This document shows positions 32,045-40,202 of a stretch of 47,466 nt of DNA, piece after piece. The DNA is taken from positions 1 to 47,466 of the forward strand of contig JAEWBU010000325.1 of NCBI GenBank assembly GCA_023390985.1, given 5' to 3'. Made by a program: the position numbers and the translations under genes. Below the pieces are notes generated by a model. That model was given only the letters and a program-made list of their open reading frames with translations, was not told the DNA's origin and ran no database searches. This stretch comes from Pseudomonadota bacterium (GTDB lineage: Bacteria; Pseudomonadota; Gammaproteobacteria; Burkholderiales; Burkholderiaceae_C). The first letter of the stretch is position 1. Each line of letters opens with the position of its first letter.

Positions 32045-33469
32045 TCAGAGCGCGAAGATCTTCCCGGGATTCAGGATGTTCTTCGGATCGAGCGCGCGCT
32101 TGATCGTGCGCATCATGTCGACCGCGCCGGCCCCCGCCTCGTCGACCAGGAAGCCCATCTTGTGCAGGCCGACGCCGTGCTCGCCGGTGCAGGTGCCTTC
32201 CAGCCGCAGCGCGCGCGACACCAGCTTGTGGTTCAGGTCCTCGGCGACTTCGCGCTCGCGCGGGTCGTTGGGGTCGAGCAGGGAGCCGAAGTGGAAGTTG
32301 CCGTCGCCCACGTGGCCGACGAGGAAGTAGGGGATGCCGCTGGCGTCGGCTTCCGCCACCGAGTCGAGCAGGCAGTCGGCCAGGCGCGAGATCGGCACGC
32401 AGGTGTCGGTGGAGATCGCGCGGCAGCCGGGGCGCGACTGGATCGCGGCGAAGTAGGCGTTGTGCCGGGCGGTCCACAGGCGCGTGCGCTCCTCGGGCGT
32501 GGTGGCCCATTCGAAGGCATTGCCGCCGAACTCGCTGGCGATCTCCTGCACCGTCTCGGCCTGTTCCTTCACGCCGGCCGGCGAGCCGTGGAACTCCATC
32601 AGCAGCATCGGCTCTTCGCGCAGGCCCAGCTTGCTGTGCGCGTTGACCATGCGCACGCTGTTCACGTCGATCAGCTCCACGCGCGCGATCGGCACGCCCA
32701 GCTGGATCACCTGGATGACGGTGCGCACCGCGGCCTCGATGCTGGGGAAGGAGCAGATCGCGGCCGAGATGGCTTCGGGGATCGGGTAGAGCCGCAGCGT
32801 GATCTCGGTGATGACGCCCAGCGTGCCTTCGCTGCCGACCATCAGGCGGGTGAGGTCGTAGCCGGCGGAGGACTTCTTGGCGCGGGTGCCGGTGCGGATC
32901 ACCTCGCCGCCGGCGGTGACGACCTCCAGGCCCAGCACGTTCTCGCGCATGGTGCCGTAGCGGACCGCGTTGGTGCCCGAGGCGCGCGTGGCGCTCATGC
33001 CGCCGATGGTGGCGTCGGCGCCGGGGTCGATCGGGAAGAACAGGCCGGTGCTCCTGATCTCGTCGTTGAGCTGCTTGCGCGTGACGCCGGCCTGCACCGT
33101 GACCGTGAGGTCCTCCGGGTTGACCGACAGCACCTTGTTCATGCGGCCGAGGTCGATGCTGATGCCGCCCTGCACCGCGAGCAGATGGCCTTCCAGCGAG
33201 GAGCCGACGCCGAACGGGATCACCGGCACGTCGTGCTGCGCGGCCAGCGCCACGGCATCGGCCACGTCCTGCGTCTTCTCGGCGAACACCACGGCCGCCG
33301 GCGGCGGGCACTGGAACGAGGACTCGTCGCGGCCGTGCTGTTCGCGCACGACGGCGGCGGTCGAGCATTGCGCGCCGAAGCGGGCGGCCAGCGCGTCGAG
33401 CAGCGCCTGCGGCACCGGCCGCGGATGGAATTCGGGGACGAGGTGGTTGAGGGCGGTGGGCGCGTTCAT
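32045..33469 (-). CDS. FAD-linked D-2-hydroxyacid dehydrogenase (D-lactate dehydrogenase/GlcD type)
   Basis: A 474-residue flavoprotein with a PCMH-type FAD domain: VIPFGVGSSLEGHLLAVQGGISIDLGRMNKVL, then PGADATIGGMSATRASGTNAVRYGTMREN. The C-terminal substrate domain ends with the metal-binding and signature blocks GHVGDGNFHFGSL and CTGEHGVGLHKMGFL. It most resembles cytochrome-type D-lactate dehydrogenase (Dld), but GlcD glycolate oxidase or D-2-hydroxyglutarate dehydrogenase are alternatives. No glcE or glcF neighbours are present, which favours the stand-alone enzyme. ATG 33469 has AGGAGA upstream. Confidence 0.92.
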   Translation of the reverse strand: MNAPTALNHLVPEFHPRPVPQALLDALAARFGAQCSTAAVVREQHGRDESSFQCPPPAAVVFAEKTQDVADAVALAAQHDVPVIPFGVGSSLEGHLLAVQGGISIDLGRMNKVLSVNPEDLTVTVQAGVTRKQLNDEIRSTGLFFPIDPGADATIGGMSATRASGTNAVRYGTMRENVLGLEVVTAGGEVIRTGTRAKKSSAGYDLTRLMVGSEGTLGVITEITLRLYPIPEAISAAICSFPSIEAAVRTVIQVIQLGVPIARVELIDVNSVRMVNAHSKLGLREEPMLLMEFHGSPAGVKEQAETVQEIASEFGGNAFEWATTPEERTRLWTARHNAYFAAIQSRPGCRAISTDTCVPISRLADCLLDSVAEADASGIPYFLVGHVGDGNFHFGSLLDPNDPREREVAEDLNHKLVSRALRLEGTCTGEHGVGLHKMGFLVDEAGAGAVDMMRTIKRALDPKNILNPGKIFAL

Positions 33470-33533
33470 TGCATGTCTCCTGGACGCGGGCAGTTTACGC
33501 GCCCCGCGCGCCCATCCGCCCGAGGGCAACTCC

Positions 33534-34349
33534 TCAGCGCAGGCTGTCTTCGTACTCCGACCGCGAGATCGAACCGTCGCGGTTGGTGTCCATGTCCTCG
33601 AACGTCATCGTGGCCAGCGGCAGGCGCAGCGCTTCCGCGCGCGACAGCAGGCCGTCGCGGTCGCTGTCGGCCTGCAGGAAGAACTGGGCGACCTGCAGCG
33701 CGGTCAGCCGCTGGCCGGGCGCGGCTCCCATGGCAGACACCGAAGGCACGCCGCCGGTCAGTCCACCGCCGACCACCGTGGCGCCGGCGGTGGTGGTGCC
33801 CGGCGTGGTGACGGTCGTCTGGCTCGTCGGTGCTCCCGGCGTGCCCACGCTGATCGCGGCGCCGGCGTTGCCGGCCGAGGCCGCGCCGTTCGGATCCATC
33901 ACGTTGGCGGCATTGCCGGCGGGACCGATCACGCCGGTGGCGAGGGGGACGTTCACGCCGGGGTTCACGACTCCTCGCGTGCTGGTCCTCCCATCGTTGA
34001 TCGTGGTGGTGCCCGTCACGTTGGGCGACACCGTCGTGGGCGCGGTGATCGCGGCGCTCGTGCCCGGCGCGGCGATCGTCGTCGAGGGGATGCCGGCGGG
34101 GAAGGGCGAGGGCGACGCCAGGCCGGAAGGCGAGGGCGCGCCGATCGGCAAGGCGGCCGTGCCCGTGCCGGGCGCGACCGCGATCGGGTTGCGCGCGGTC
34201 GTCCCGGTGGTGGTCGAGGTCGTGCCGCCGGAGGTGAAGCCGACGCCCGCGGCGCGCGGCGAGGTGCTGCTGCGCACCGGCGCCTGCTGCGCGAAAGCGA
34301 TGCCGGCGCACAGCGCCAGCGCGAGGAAGGGCACGGAATGCTGCTTCAT
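33534..34349 (-). CDS. Exported EF-hand protein with Thr/Gly/Ala-rich linker
   Basis: A 271-residue exported protein. The signal peptide (1-20) ends GIAFA. A long low-complexity stretch (about 25-210) is rich in Thr, Gly, Ala, Pro and Val. Two EF-hand loops close the chain: DSDRDGLLSRAE (228-239) and DTNRDGSISRSE (254-265), both with canonical Ca-binding positions. A Ca-responsive or Ca-stabilised extracytoplasmic role is inferred. AAGGAG lies 7 nt before the start. No further family recognised. Confidence 0.8.
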   Translation of the reverse strand: MKQHSVPFLALALCAGIAFAQQAPVRSSTSPRAAGVGFTSGGTTSTTTGTTARNPIAVAPGTGTAALPIGAPSPSGLASPSPFPAGIPSTTIAAPGTSAAITAPTTVSPNVTGTTTINDGRTSTRGVVNPGVNVPLATGVIGPAGNAANVMDPNGAASAGNAGAAISVGTPGAPTSQTTVTTPGTTTAGATVVGGGLTGGVPSVSAMGAAPGQRLTALQVAQFFLQADSDRDGLLSRAEALRLPLATMTFEDMDTNRDGSISRSEYEDSLR

Positions 34350-34461
34350 GGCGGACTCCTTCTAGATGCCATGGTGGCGCGGCTGGGCCACGGGCGTGTC
34401 GCGCTAACGCCGGAGTGCGCGTAGGACAATGCGCGCAGCATCGAACGAGAGGAAGCGCACC

Positions 34462-35031
34462 ATGGGCAAGCGCCTGACGCAGATCGCCACCCGCACCGGC
34501 GACGACGGCACCACCGGCCTGGGCGACAACACCCGCGTGCCCAAGAACAGCGCCCGCGTCGGTGCGATGGGCGACGTGGACGAGCTGAACTCGCACATCG
34601 GCCTGCTGCTGTGCGAGCGGCTGCCCGATGAGGTGCGCACGCTGCTCGTCGAGGTGCAGCACCAGCTGTTCAACCTGGGGGGCGAGCTGTCGATCCCGGG
34701 GTATGAGCTGATCAAGCCGGAAGCGCTGGCGGCCCTGGACGAGGCCCTGGCCGCGCACAACGCCAGGCTGCCGCGACTCGAGGAATTCATCCTGCCTGCC
34801 GGCACGCGCGCCGCTTCGCAGGCCCATGTCTGCCGCACGGTGGCGCGGCGCGCCGAGCGCTCGGTGGTGGCGCTCGGCCAGGCGGAGGCGGTGAACGAGA
34901 CGCCCCGCCGCTACCTCAACCGCCTGTCGGACCTGATGTTCGTCCTGGCCCGGGTGCTCAACCGGATGGACGGCGGTGACGACGTCTACTGGAAGAGCGA
35001 GCGCATGGCGCGCGAAGGCGGCGAGGCCTGA
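34462..35031 (+). CDS. ATP:cob(I)alamin adenosyltransferase, PduO type
   Basis: A 189-residue enzyme that transfers the adenosyl group of ATP to cob(I)alamin, giving coenzyme B12. The N-terminal ATP site is TRTGDDGTTGLGDNTRVPKNSARV, followed by GDVDELNSHIGLL. The C-terminal block RTVARRAERSVVAL ... RYLNRLSDLMFVLARVLN carries the catalytic Arg/Asn and is typical of PduO rather than CobA. GAGGAAG lies 7 nt before ATG 34462. No other cobalamin gene is near, so it may serve methylmalonyl-CoA mutase or salvage. Confidence 0.94.
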   Translation: MGKRLTQIATRTGDDGTTGLGDNTRVPKNSARVGAMGDVDELNSHIGLLLCERLPDEVRTLLVEVQHQLFNLGGELSIPGYELIKPEALAALDEALAAHNARLPRLEEFILPAGTRAASQAHVCRTVARRAERSVVALGQAEAVNETPRRYLNRLSDLMFVLARVLNRMDGGDDVYWKSERMAREGGEA

Positions 35032-35034
35032 GCT

Positions 35035-36360
35035 TCAGCGCGGCGCCGCTTGCGCCGGCTGCGTGGCCGGACGGCTGCCGCCGCGGCTGAGCAGCGCGTA
35101 CAGCAGGATCGCGCCGAACGTCGCGGTGCCGATGCCGCCGAGCGCGAAGCCACCGAACTTCAGCGTGAAGTCGCCGGTGCCCAGCACCAGCGTCACGGCC
35201 GCCACGAGCAGGTTGCGGTTGTCGGAGAAGTCCACGCGGTTGTCGACCCAGATCTTGGCACCCGCCGCGGCGATGAGGCCGAACACCACGATGGACACGC
35301 CGCCCATCACCGGCAGCGGGATCGCCTGGATCACCGCGCCGAACTTCGGCGAGAAGCCCAGCACGATGGCGATGGCCGCGGCGAACACGAAGATGGCGGT
35401 CGAGTAGATCTTGGTCGCGGCCATCACGCCGATGTTCTCGGCGTAGGTCGTGACACCGGTGCCGCCGGACGCGCCGCTGACCATCGTGGCGACGCCGTCG
35501 CCGATGAACGCGCGGCCCATGTAGGCGTCGAGGTTGCGGCCGGTCATCGCGGTCACGGCCTTGATGTGGCCCAGGTTCTCGGCGACCAGGATCACGGCCA
35601 CCGGCGCGATGAGCAGCATGGCGGGGCCGCTGAACACCGGCGCCGCGAAGGCCGGCGCGCCGAACCAGGCGGCGTTGGCGATGCCGCCGAGGTCGATCGG
35701 CTTGCCGAAGCCCAGGCCGTTGGTGAGCACCGCGTAGATGACGCTGGCGACGATCAGGCCCACCAGGATCAGCAGGCGCTGCACCATGCCGCGCGTGAAC
35801 ACCGCCACCAGCGCGACGCTCACGAACGTGACGGCCTGCATCCAGGAGTCGAAGCTGCTCGCCGCCATGTTCTTGACCGGGATGCCGGCCAGGTTCAGGC
35901 CGATCACCGCCACCACCGCGCCGGTGACCACCGGCGGCATGAGGCGCTCGATCCACCCGGTGCCCACCGCCTGCACGATGAAGCCGATGATCGTGTAGAC
36001 CAGGCCGCAGGCGATGATGCCGCCCAGCGCCACGCCGATGTTGCCGTTGGGCCCCTTGCCCGCGTACGCGGTGGCCGCGATCACCACGCCGATGAAGGCG
36101 AAGCTCGAGCCCAGGTAGCTGGGCACCTTGCCGCCGGTGATCAGGAAGAAGATCAGCGTGCCGACGCCGCTCATGAGGATGGCCAGGTTCGGGTCGAACC
36201 CCATGAGGATGGGCGCGAGCACCGTCGCGCCGAACATCGCGATGACGTGCTGCACGCCCATCGCGGCCGTCTGCGGCCAGGGCAGCCGCTCCTCCGGCCC
36301 GATCACGCCGCCCTGTTGCAGGACCTGCGAAGGCCGCTCCGTCCAGTTGAACATTCCCAT
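35035..36360 (-). CDS. Uracil/xanthine permease family transporter (NCS2, UraA/RutG-like)
   Basis: Inner-membrane nucleobase:cation symporter of 441 residues with about 14 helices. The N-terminal block (RLPWPQTAAMGVQHVIAMFGATVLAPILMGFDPNLAIL) and the substrate block (VTTYAENIGVMAATKIYSTAIFV) match pyrimidine permeases more than xanthine or urate carriers. The conserved Glu in TYAENIG and the region ALVAVF/VIGLNLAG are present. ATG 36360 and ATG 36354 are both possible starts, with AAGGAG upstream of either. It stands alone. Confidence 0.92.
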   Translation of the reverse strand: MGMFNWTERPSQVLQQGGVIGPEERLPWPQTAAMGVQHVIAMFGATVLAPILMGFDPNLAILMSGVGTLIFFLITGGKVPSYLGSSFAFIGVVIAATAYAGKGPNGNIGVALGGIIACGLVYTIIGFIVQAVGTGWIERLMPPVVTGAVVAVIGLNLAGIPVKNMAASSFDSWMQAVTFVSVALVAVFTRGMVQRLLILVGLIVASVIYAVLTNGLGFGKPIDLGGIANAAWFGAPAFAAPVFSGPAMLLIAPVAVILVAENLGHIKAVTAMTGRNLDAYMGRAFIGDGVATMVSGASGGTGVTTYAENIGVMAATKIYSTAIFVFAAAIAIVLGFSPKFGAVIQAIPLPVMGGVSIVVFGLIAAAGAKIWVDNRVDFSDNRNLLVAAVTLVLGTGDFTLKFGGFALGGIGTATFGAILLYALLSRGGSRPATQPAQAAPR

Positions 36361-36424
36361 CTCCGCTCCTTCTGTTGTGAAGCGTCGATGCTAAGCGCGC
36401 CCCTCCCGGGCGACAAGGAAAGCG

Positions 36425-37312
36425 TCAGCGGAGGAAGTCGGTGACGGCGTGCAGCACGTGCGCGTCCTTGAGCAATCGGCGATGGCCCAGGCCTTCTGTG
36501 GGCAGCAGCGCCGCGCCGGGGATGGCGTCGGCGAAGGCCTGGCCGTCGGCGAAGCGGTTGATGCTGTCGCCGCGGTCGTGCACCACCAGCGTCCGTGCCG
36601 TGATGCGGGCGCCGACCGCCGGCGGCTCGAACTGCGTCATCAGGATGCCTTCCCGCGCCTCGAAGCGCGCCTGCATGCGGGCGCGGATGTTCTCCGACAG
36701 GCCGAACACCGCGGCGAACAGGCGCGTGTACTCGCGCGGCGAGGCGGGCGGAGCGATCAGCACCAGTCGCTCGGTGGCGAGGCCGCGGCTGGCCGCATGG
36801 GCCGCTCCGTTGGCGCCCAGCGAATGTGCGACCACGGCGCGCAGGGCTTGCTCCTCTTGCCGCAACCGCGCACCCACGTACTCGATGGCGCGCGCGAACT
36901 GCGGCAGGTTGCTCACCGCGCCCGCGCTGCGGCCGTGGGCGGGCATTTCCACGATGACGGGACGCAGCCCCGCCTGCGCCACCGCTTCGGCCAGCGGCAG
37001 CATCTGGCGCGCGTGGCCGCCCCAGCCGTGCACCAGCAGCACCGTCGGTGCCTGCGACTCGGCGCGCAGTGAATAGAGCGTGAGGCTTGCGTTCTCGAAC
37101 GGCCAACTGGTCATGCGCCAGCTGGCGTCCCAGGACGCGCCGCGCTGCAGCCACTTGGGCGGCAGCGGCGTGCCGAACAGGCGGCCGGCGGCCCGTACGG
37201 CGAACGCGGGCCACACGCGCTGGGAAGCGCCCAGGGCGGCGCGGAAGACGCGCAACCCGGGACTCGCCTGGTAGAAGTCGGACGTGGCCTGAAGAGCGGT
37301 ACGCGTCGTCAT
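36425..37312 (-). CDS. Alpha/beta hydrolase (serine type)
   Basis: A 295-residue serine hydrolase. The segments are VLLVHGWGGHARQML (oxyanion region, about 91-105), VVAHSLGANGA (nucleophile Ser at about 164), VVHDRGDSINRF (Asp) and GLGHRRLLKD (His). The N-terminal about 80 residues are helical and precede the core. Esterase or lipase activity is likely; the substrate is unknown. It is 14 nt downstream of the 37-residue membrane-protein ORF and follows the TetR gene, with a palindromic operator upstream of the small ORF, so it is probably the main TetR target. Confidence 0.88.
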   Translation of the reverse strand: MTTRTALQATSDFYQASPGLRVFRAALGASQRVWPAFAVRAAGRLFGTPLPPKWLQRGASWDASWRMTSWPFENASLTLYSLRAESQAPTVLLVHGWGGHARQMLPLAEAVAQAGLRPVIVEMPAHGRSAGAVSNLPQFARAIEYVGARLRQEEQALRAVVAHSLGANGAAHAASRGLATERLVLIAPPASPREYTRLFAAVFGLSENIRARMQARFEAREGILMTQFEPPAVGARITARTLVVHDRGDSINRFADGQAFADAIPGAALLPTEGLGHRRLLKDAHVLHAVTDFLR

Positions 37313-37326
37313 CGCAGACCCTCGAT

Positions 37327-37440
37327 TCAGTAGAAGACCATGTCTTCGTTGCTGCGCGGCAGGCCGCGCAGCGAGCGGACGGCGGCACGGCCGCCGGCGA
37401 TGCCGCCCCAGACGGCGGCGATGGCGAGGATGATCAGCAT
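37327..37440 (-). CDS. 37-residue single-pass membrane protein
   Basis: A short ORF, MLIILAIAAVWGGIAGGRAAVRS followed by a polar tail ending SNEDMVFY. One hydrophobic segment covers residues 1-15 with GG(I)AGG spacing. AAGGAG lies 7 nt before ATG 37440, an ideal ribosome site. It ends 14 nt before the alpha/beta hydrolase start and begins just after the TetR-type operator, so it would be the first gene of that regulated transcript. I recognise no family. Real expression is inferred from the ribosome site and context only. Confidence 0.6.
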   Translation of the reverse strand: MLIILAIAAVWGGIAGGRAAVRSLRGLPRSNEDMVFY

Positions 37441-37453
37441 GGCAACTCCTTGG

Positions 37454-37471
37454 TTCGCACGGTCGTGCGAA
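37454..37471. promoter_or_regulatory. TetR-type operator 1
   Basis: TTCGCACGGTCGTGCGAA, a perfect 8+2+8 palindrome 13 bp upstream of the small ORF. It shares 15 of 18 bases with operator 2 ahead of the TetR gene. Two matching sites flanking a TetR gene strongly suggest that they are its targets. Confidence 0.75.
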
Positions 37472-37518
37472 ATGAGGTCGGGGGAAGGACGGACGGCATG
37501 TTGTTCGAGTTGGAAGGG

Positions 37519-38121
37519 TCAGGCCTGGTAGGTCGACAACAGCCGGCGCCAGGTGGCCTGCACCCGTTCGGCGGTGCGCGGCTCCCGCAGGAACCGCACG
37601 TCGTGGACCATGCCCAGCATCAGCGAATAGATCTCGCTGACCAGCTGTTCGGGATCGGTATCGGGCTTGAGGTGGCCGGCGTCCACCGCCTGCATCACGG
37701 TGCGGCGCAAGGCGGAGCGCCAGCGCATCACCTCGCCGTGCAAATGGTCGCGCAGCGGACCGTCGCGGTCGTCCAGCTCGAAGGCGCCGGCGGAGAACAC
37801 GCAGCCGGACTTCGCCTCGACGTCGCGCGTGCGCACGATCCAGCGCTGCACGATGGTGTCCAGCCGCGGCAGGCCCTTGGGCTGCTGCATGGACGGCACG
37901 AATACGTCATCGATGAAGCGCTTGCCGAACTCCTCGACCACGGCCTTCTGCAGCGTCTCGCGCGAGCCGACGCGAGAGAACACGCCGCTCTTGGACAGGC
38001 CGATGCGATCGGCGACGGCCTGCAGGCTGATGGACTCCAGCCCCTCGGCCGCGGCGAGGTCCAGCGCCGCGCCGATGATGGCGGCGCGGGTCAGCTCGCT
38101 GCGTTGGGTCTTGGCTTCCAT
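37519..38121 (-). CDS. TetR/AcrR family transcriptional regulator
   Basis: A 200-residue repressor. The HTH is at 10-50 (ELTRAAIIGAALDLAAAEGLESISLQAVADRIGLSKSGVFSRVGSRETLQ, helix-turn-helix IGLSKSGVFSRV) and the C-terminal ligand domain is TetR_C-like with GCVFSAGAFELDD. ATG 38121 is used; a GTG lies four codons earlier. The near-palindrome at 38135-38152 lies just upstream and the related operator at 37454-37471 just downstream, implying autoregulation and control of the small ORF and hydrolase. The ligand is unknown. The divergent acetoacetate-CoA ligase gene shares the 77-bp spacer and may also be controlled. Confidence 0.92.
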   Translation of the reverse strand: MEAKTQRSELTRAAIIGAALDLAAAEGLESISLQAVADRIGLSKSGVFSRVGSRETLQKAVVEEFGKRFIDDVFVPSMQQPKGLPRLDTIVQRWIVRTRDVEAKSGCVFSAGAFELDDRDGPLRDHLHGEVMRWRSALRRTVMQAVDAGHLKPDTDPEQLVSEIYSLMLGMVHDVRFLREPRTAERVQATWRRLLSTYQA

Positions 38122-38134
38122 GACGAACGTCACT

Positions 38135-38152
38135 TTAGCACGGGTGTGCGAA
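38135..38152. promoter_or_regulatory. TetR-type operator 2
   Basis: TTAGCACGGGTGTGCGAA, an imperfect palindrome matching operator 1 at 15 of 18 positions, 13 bp from the TetR start and 46 bp from the start of the divergent acetoacetate-CoA ligase gene. Confidence 0.7.
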
Positions 38153-38198
38153 ATCGCAAGCCGGGCGGTTCGAAGCCCTGCTGCTACGCTTCCCGGCC

Positions 38199-40199
38199 AT
38201 GAGCCCCGAGCCCGCCCGCGTCCCCCAGATCCGCCTGTACCAGGAGTGGCTGAAGCAGCGCCACGGCCGCACGTTCGACAGCTACGACGAGCTCTGGCGC
38301 TGGTCGGTCGAGGACCTGGACGGCTTCTGGCAGAGCATCTGGGACGCCTTCCGCATCGAGTCGCCGACGCCGCACCGCGCAGTGCTGGCCCAGGCCGGGA
38401 TGCCTGGCGCGGTCTGGTTCCCGGGCGCCCAGGTGAACTACGCGCGGCAGGTGCTGCGCCACGTGGACGCGGCGCAGGCGGCCGGGTTTCCGGCGCTGGT
38501 CAGCCGCAACGAAGAGGGCACGCACCGCGAACTGAGCTGGCCCGAGCTGCGGCGCCAGGTCGCCTCGGTCGCGCTGCACCTGAAGTCGCGGGGCCTGCAG
38601 CCCGGCGACCGCGTCGCGGCCTACCTGCCCAACGTGCCCGAGGCCATCGTCGCCTTCCTCGCGGTGGTGAGCCTGGGCGGTGTGTGGAGCATCTGCGCGC
38701 CCGACATGGGCACGAACGCCGTGCTGGACCGCTTCCGCCAGATCGAGCCCAAGGTGCTGATCGCCTGCGACGGCGTGCGCTACGGGCACAAGGCCTACGA
38801 CCGCTCGGAGGTCGTGGCCGAGCTGCGCGCGCAGCTGCCGACGGTGAAGCACCTGATCGGGCTGCGCAGCCTCGGCGGCGCGCTTCAGGCCGATGCCTGG
38901 TTGGACGAGGCCGCGGCGCGCGACGATGGAGCCGTCGCGGCCTTCGAACCGCAGTGGGTGCCGTTCGACCATCCGATCTGGATCGTCTATTCCAGCGGCA
39001 CCACCGGCCTGCCCAAGCCCATCGTGCACGGCCACGGCGGCACGATGCTGATGATGCTGGGCAACCTGCTGCTGCACTGCGACATCGGCTGCAGCTACCA
39101 CCCCAACACCTGGGGCGAGCGCTTCCACTGGTACAGCTCGACCGGCTGGGTGATGTGGAACGCGCAGATGGCCGGATTGATGAACGGCACCACCTGCTGC
39201 CTCTACGACGGCAACCCGGCCGGACCGAAGGACGCGCCCGACTGGTCCACGCTGTGGCGCTTCGCCGCCGACGTGGGCGTCACCTTCTTCGGCGCGGGCG
39301 CCGCCTTCTTCGCCAACTGCATGAAGGCCGGCGTGGACTTCACCGAGCTGCCCGGATTGCGCACCGTGCGAGCGCTGGGCACCACGGGATCGCCGCTGGC
39401 GGAGGACGTGCAGCGCTGGGTCAACGCGCAGTTCGAACGCATCGGCAAGCCCGGCATGTGGTGGGCCAACATCTCGGGCGGCACCGACTTCGCGGGCGCC
39501 TTCATCGGCGGCAACCGCGAGCTGCCGCTGGTGCCCGGCGAGATGCAATGCCGCCTGCTCGGCTGCTCGGTGGAGGCCTGGGACGAGAACGGCCGCAGCG
39601 TGATCGACGAAGTGGGCGAGCTGGTATGCACCAGGCCCATCCCGTCGATGCCGCTCTACTTCTGGAACGACGAGGACAACAAGCGCTACCTGTCCTCGTA
39701 CTTCGACACCTATCCCGGCGTCTGGCGGCACGGCGACTGGCTGCGGATCACGTCCAAGGGCGGATGCGTCATCTACGGCCGCAGCGACGCCACCATCAAC
39801 CGCCACGGACTGCGCATGGGCACGAGCGAGCTCTACGGCGCGGTGGAGAAGCTGCCCGAGGTGCTCGACTCGATGGTGGTGGATCTGGAGTTCCTGGGCC
39901 GCGAGAGCTGGATGCCGTTGTTCGTCGTGCTGCGTCCCGGTGTGCAGCTGGACGAAGGCATGCGCCGCCGGCTGAACGACGCGATCCGCACCGCCGTCAG
40001 CCCGCGGTTCGTGCCGGACCAGATCTACCAGGTGCCCGAGATCCCGCGCACGCTCACCGGCAAGAAGCAGGAACTGCCGGTCAAGAAGCTGCTGCTCGGG
40101 CAGCCGGTCGAGAAGGTGGTCAACAAGGACGCCATGGCCAATCCGGCCTGCCTGGACTGGTACGTGCAGCTGGCCCGCGAGCGGCTGGCGGCGCGCTGA
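38199..40199 (+). CDS. aacS: Acetoacetate-CoA ligase (acetoacetyl-CoA synthetase)
   Basis: A 666-residue AMP-forming acyl-CoA synthetase that activates acetoacetate, used in ketone-body and polyhydroxybutyrate metabolism. The ATP motif is IVYSSGTTGLPKPIVHGHGG (about 265-284), A5-type residues are in WWANISGGTDF and A8 in YGRSDATINRHGLRMGTSELY. The conserved C-terminal Lys region is TLTGKKQELPVKKLLLG. Family-specific are the N-terminal QWWSVEDLDGFWQSIW-like segment (RWSVEDLDGFWQSIWDAF) and WERFHWYSSTGWVMWN-type block (GERFHWYSSTGWVMWN). It is divergent from the TetR gene. Confidence 0.94.
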   Translation: MSPEPARVPQIRLYQEWLKQRHGRTFDSYDELWRWSVEDLDGFWQSIWDAFRIESPTPHRAVLAQAGMPGAVWFPGAQVNYARQVLRHVDAAQAAGFPALVSRNEEGTHRELSWPELRRQVASVALHLKSRGLQPGDRVAAYLPNVPEAIVAFLAVVSLGGVWSICAPDMGTNAVLDRFRQIEPKVLIACDGVRYGHKAYDRSEVVAELRAQLPTVKHLIGLRSLGGALQADAWLDEAAARDDGAVAAFEPQWVPFDHPIWIVYSSGTTGLPKPIVHGHGGTMLMMLGNLLLHCDIGCSYHPNTWGERFHWYSSTGWVMWNAQMAGLMNGTTCCLYDGNPAGPKDAPDWSTLWRFAADVGVTFFGAGAAFFANCMKAGVDFTELPGLRTVRALGTTGSPLAEDVQRWVNAQFERIGKPGMWWANISGGTDFAGAFIGGNRELPLVPGEMQCRLLGCSVEAWDENGRSVIDEVGELVCTRPIPSMPLYFWNDEDNKRYLSSYFDTYPGVWRHGDWLRITSKGGCVIYGRSDATINRHGLRMGTSELYGAVEKLPEVLDSMVVDLEFLGRESWMPLFVVLRPGVQLDEGMRRRLNDAIRTAVSPRFVPDQIYQVPEIPRTLTGKKQELPVKKLLLGQPVEKVVNKDAMANPACLDWYVQLARERLAAR

Positions 40200-40202
40200 G
40201 CG

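Noticed and set aside
32162..33811. A 549-codon plus-strand frame opposite the FAD dehydrogenase
   Set aside because: Antisense shadow without a domain or ribosome site.
35050..36444. A 464-codon plus-strand frame opposite the nucleobase permease
   Set aside because: His/Asp/Arg-rich antisense shadow of a transmembrane protein, a common artefact.
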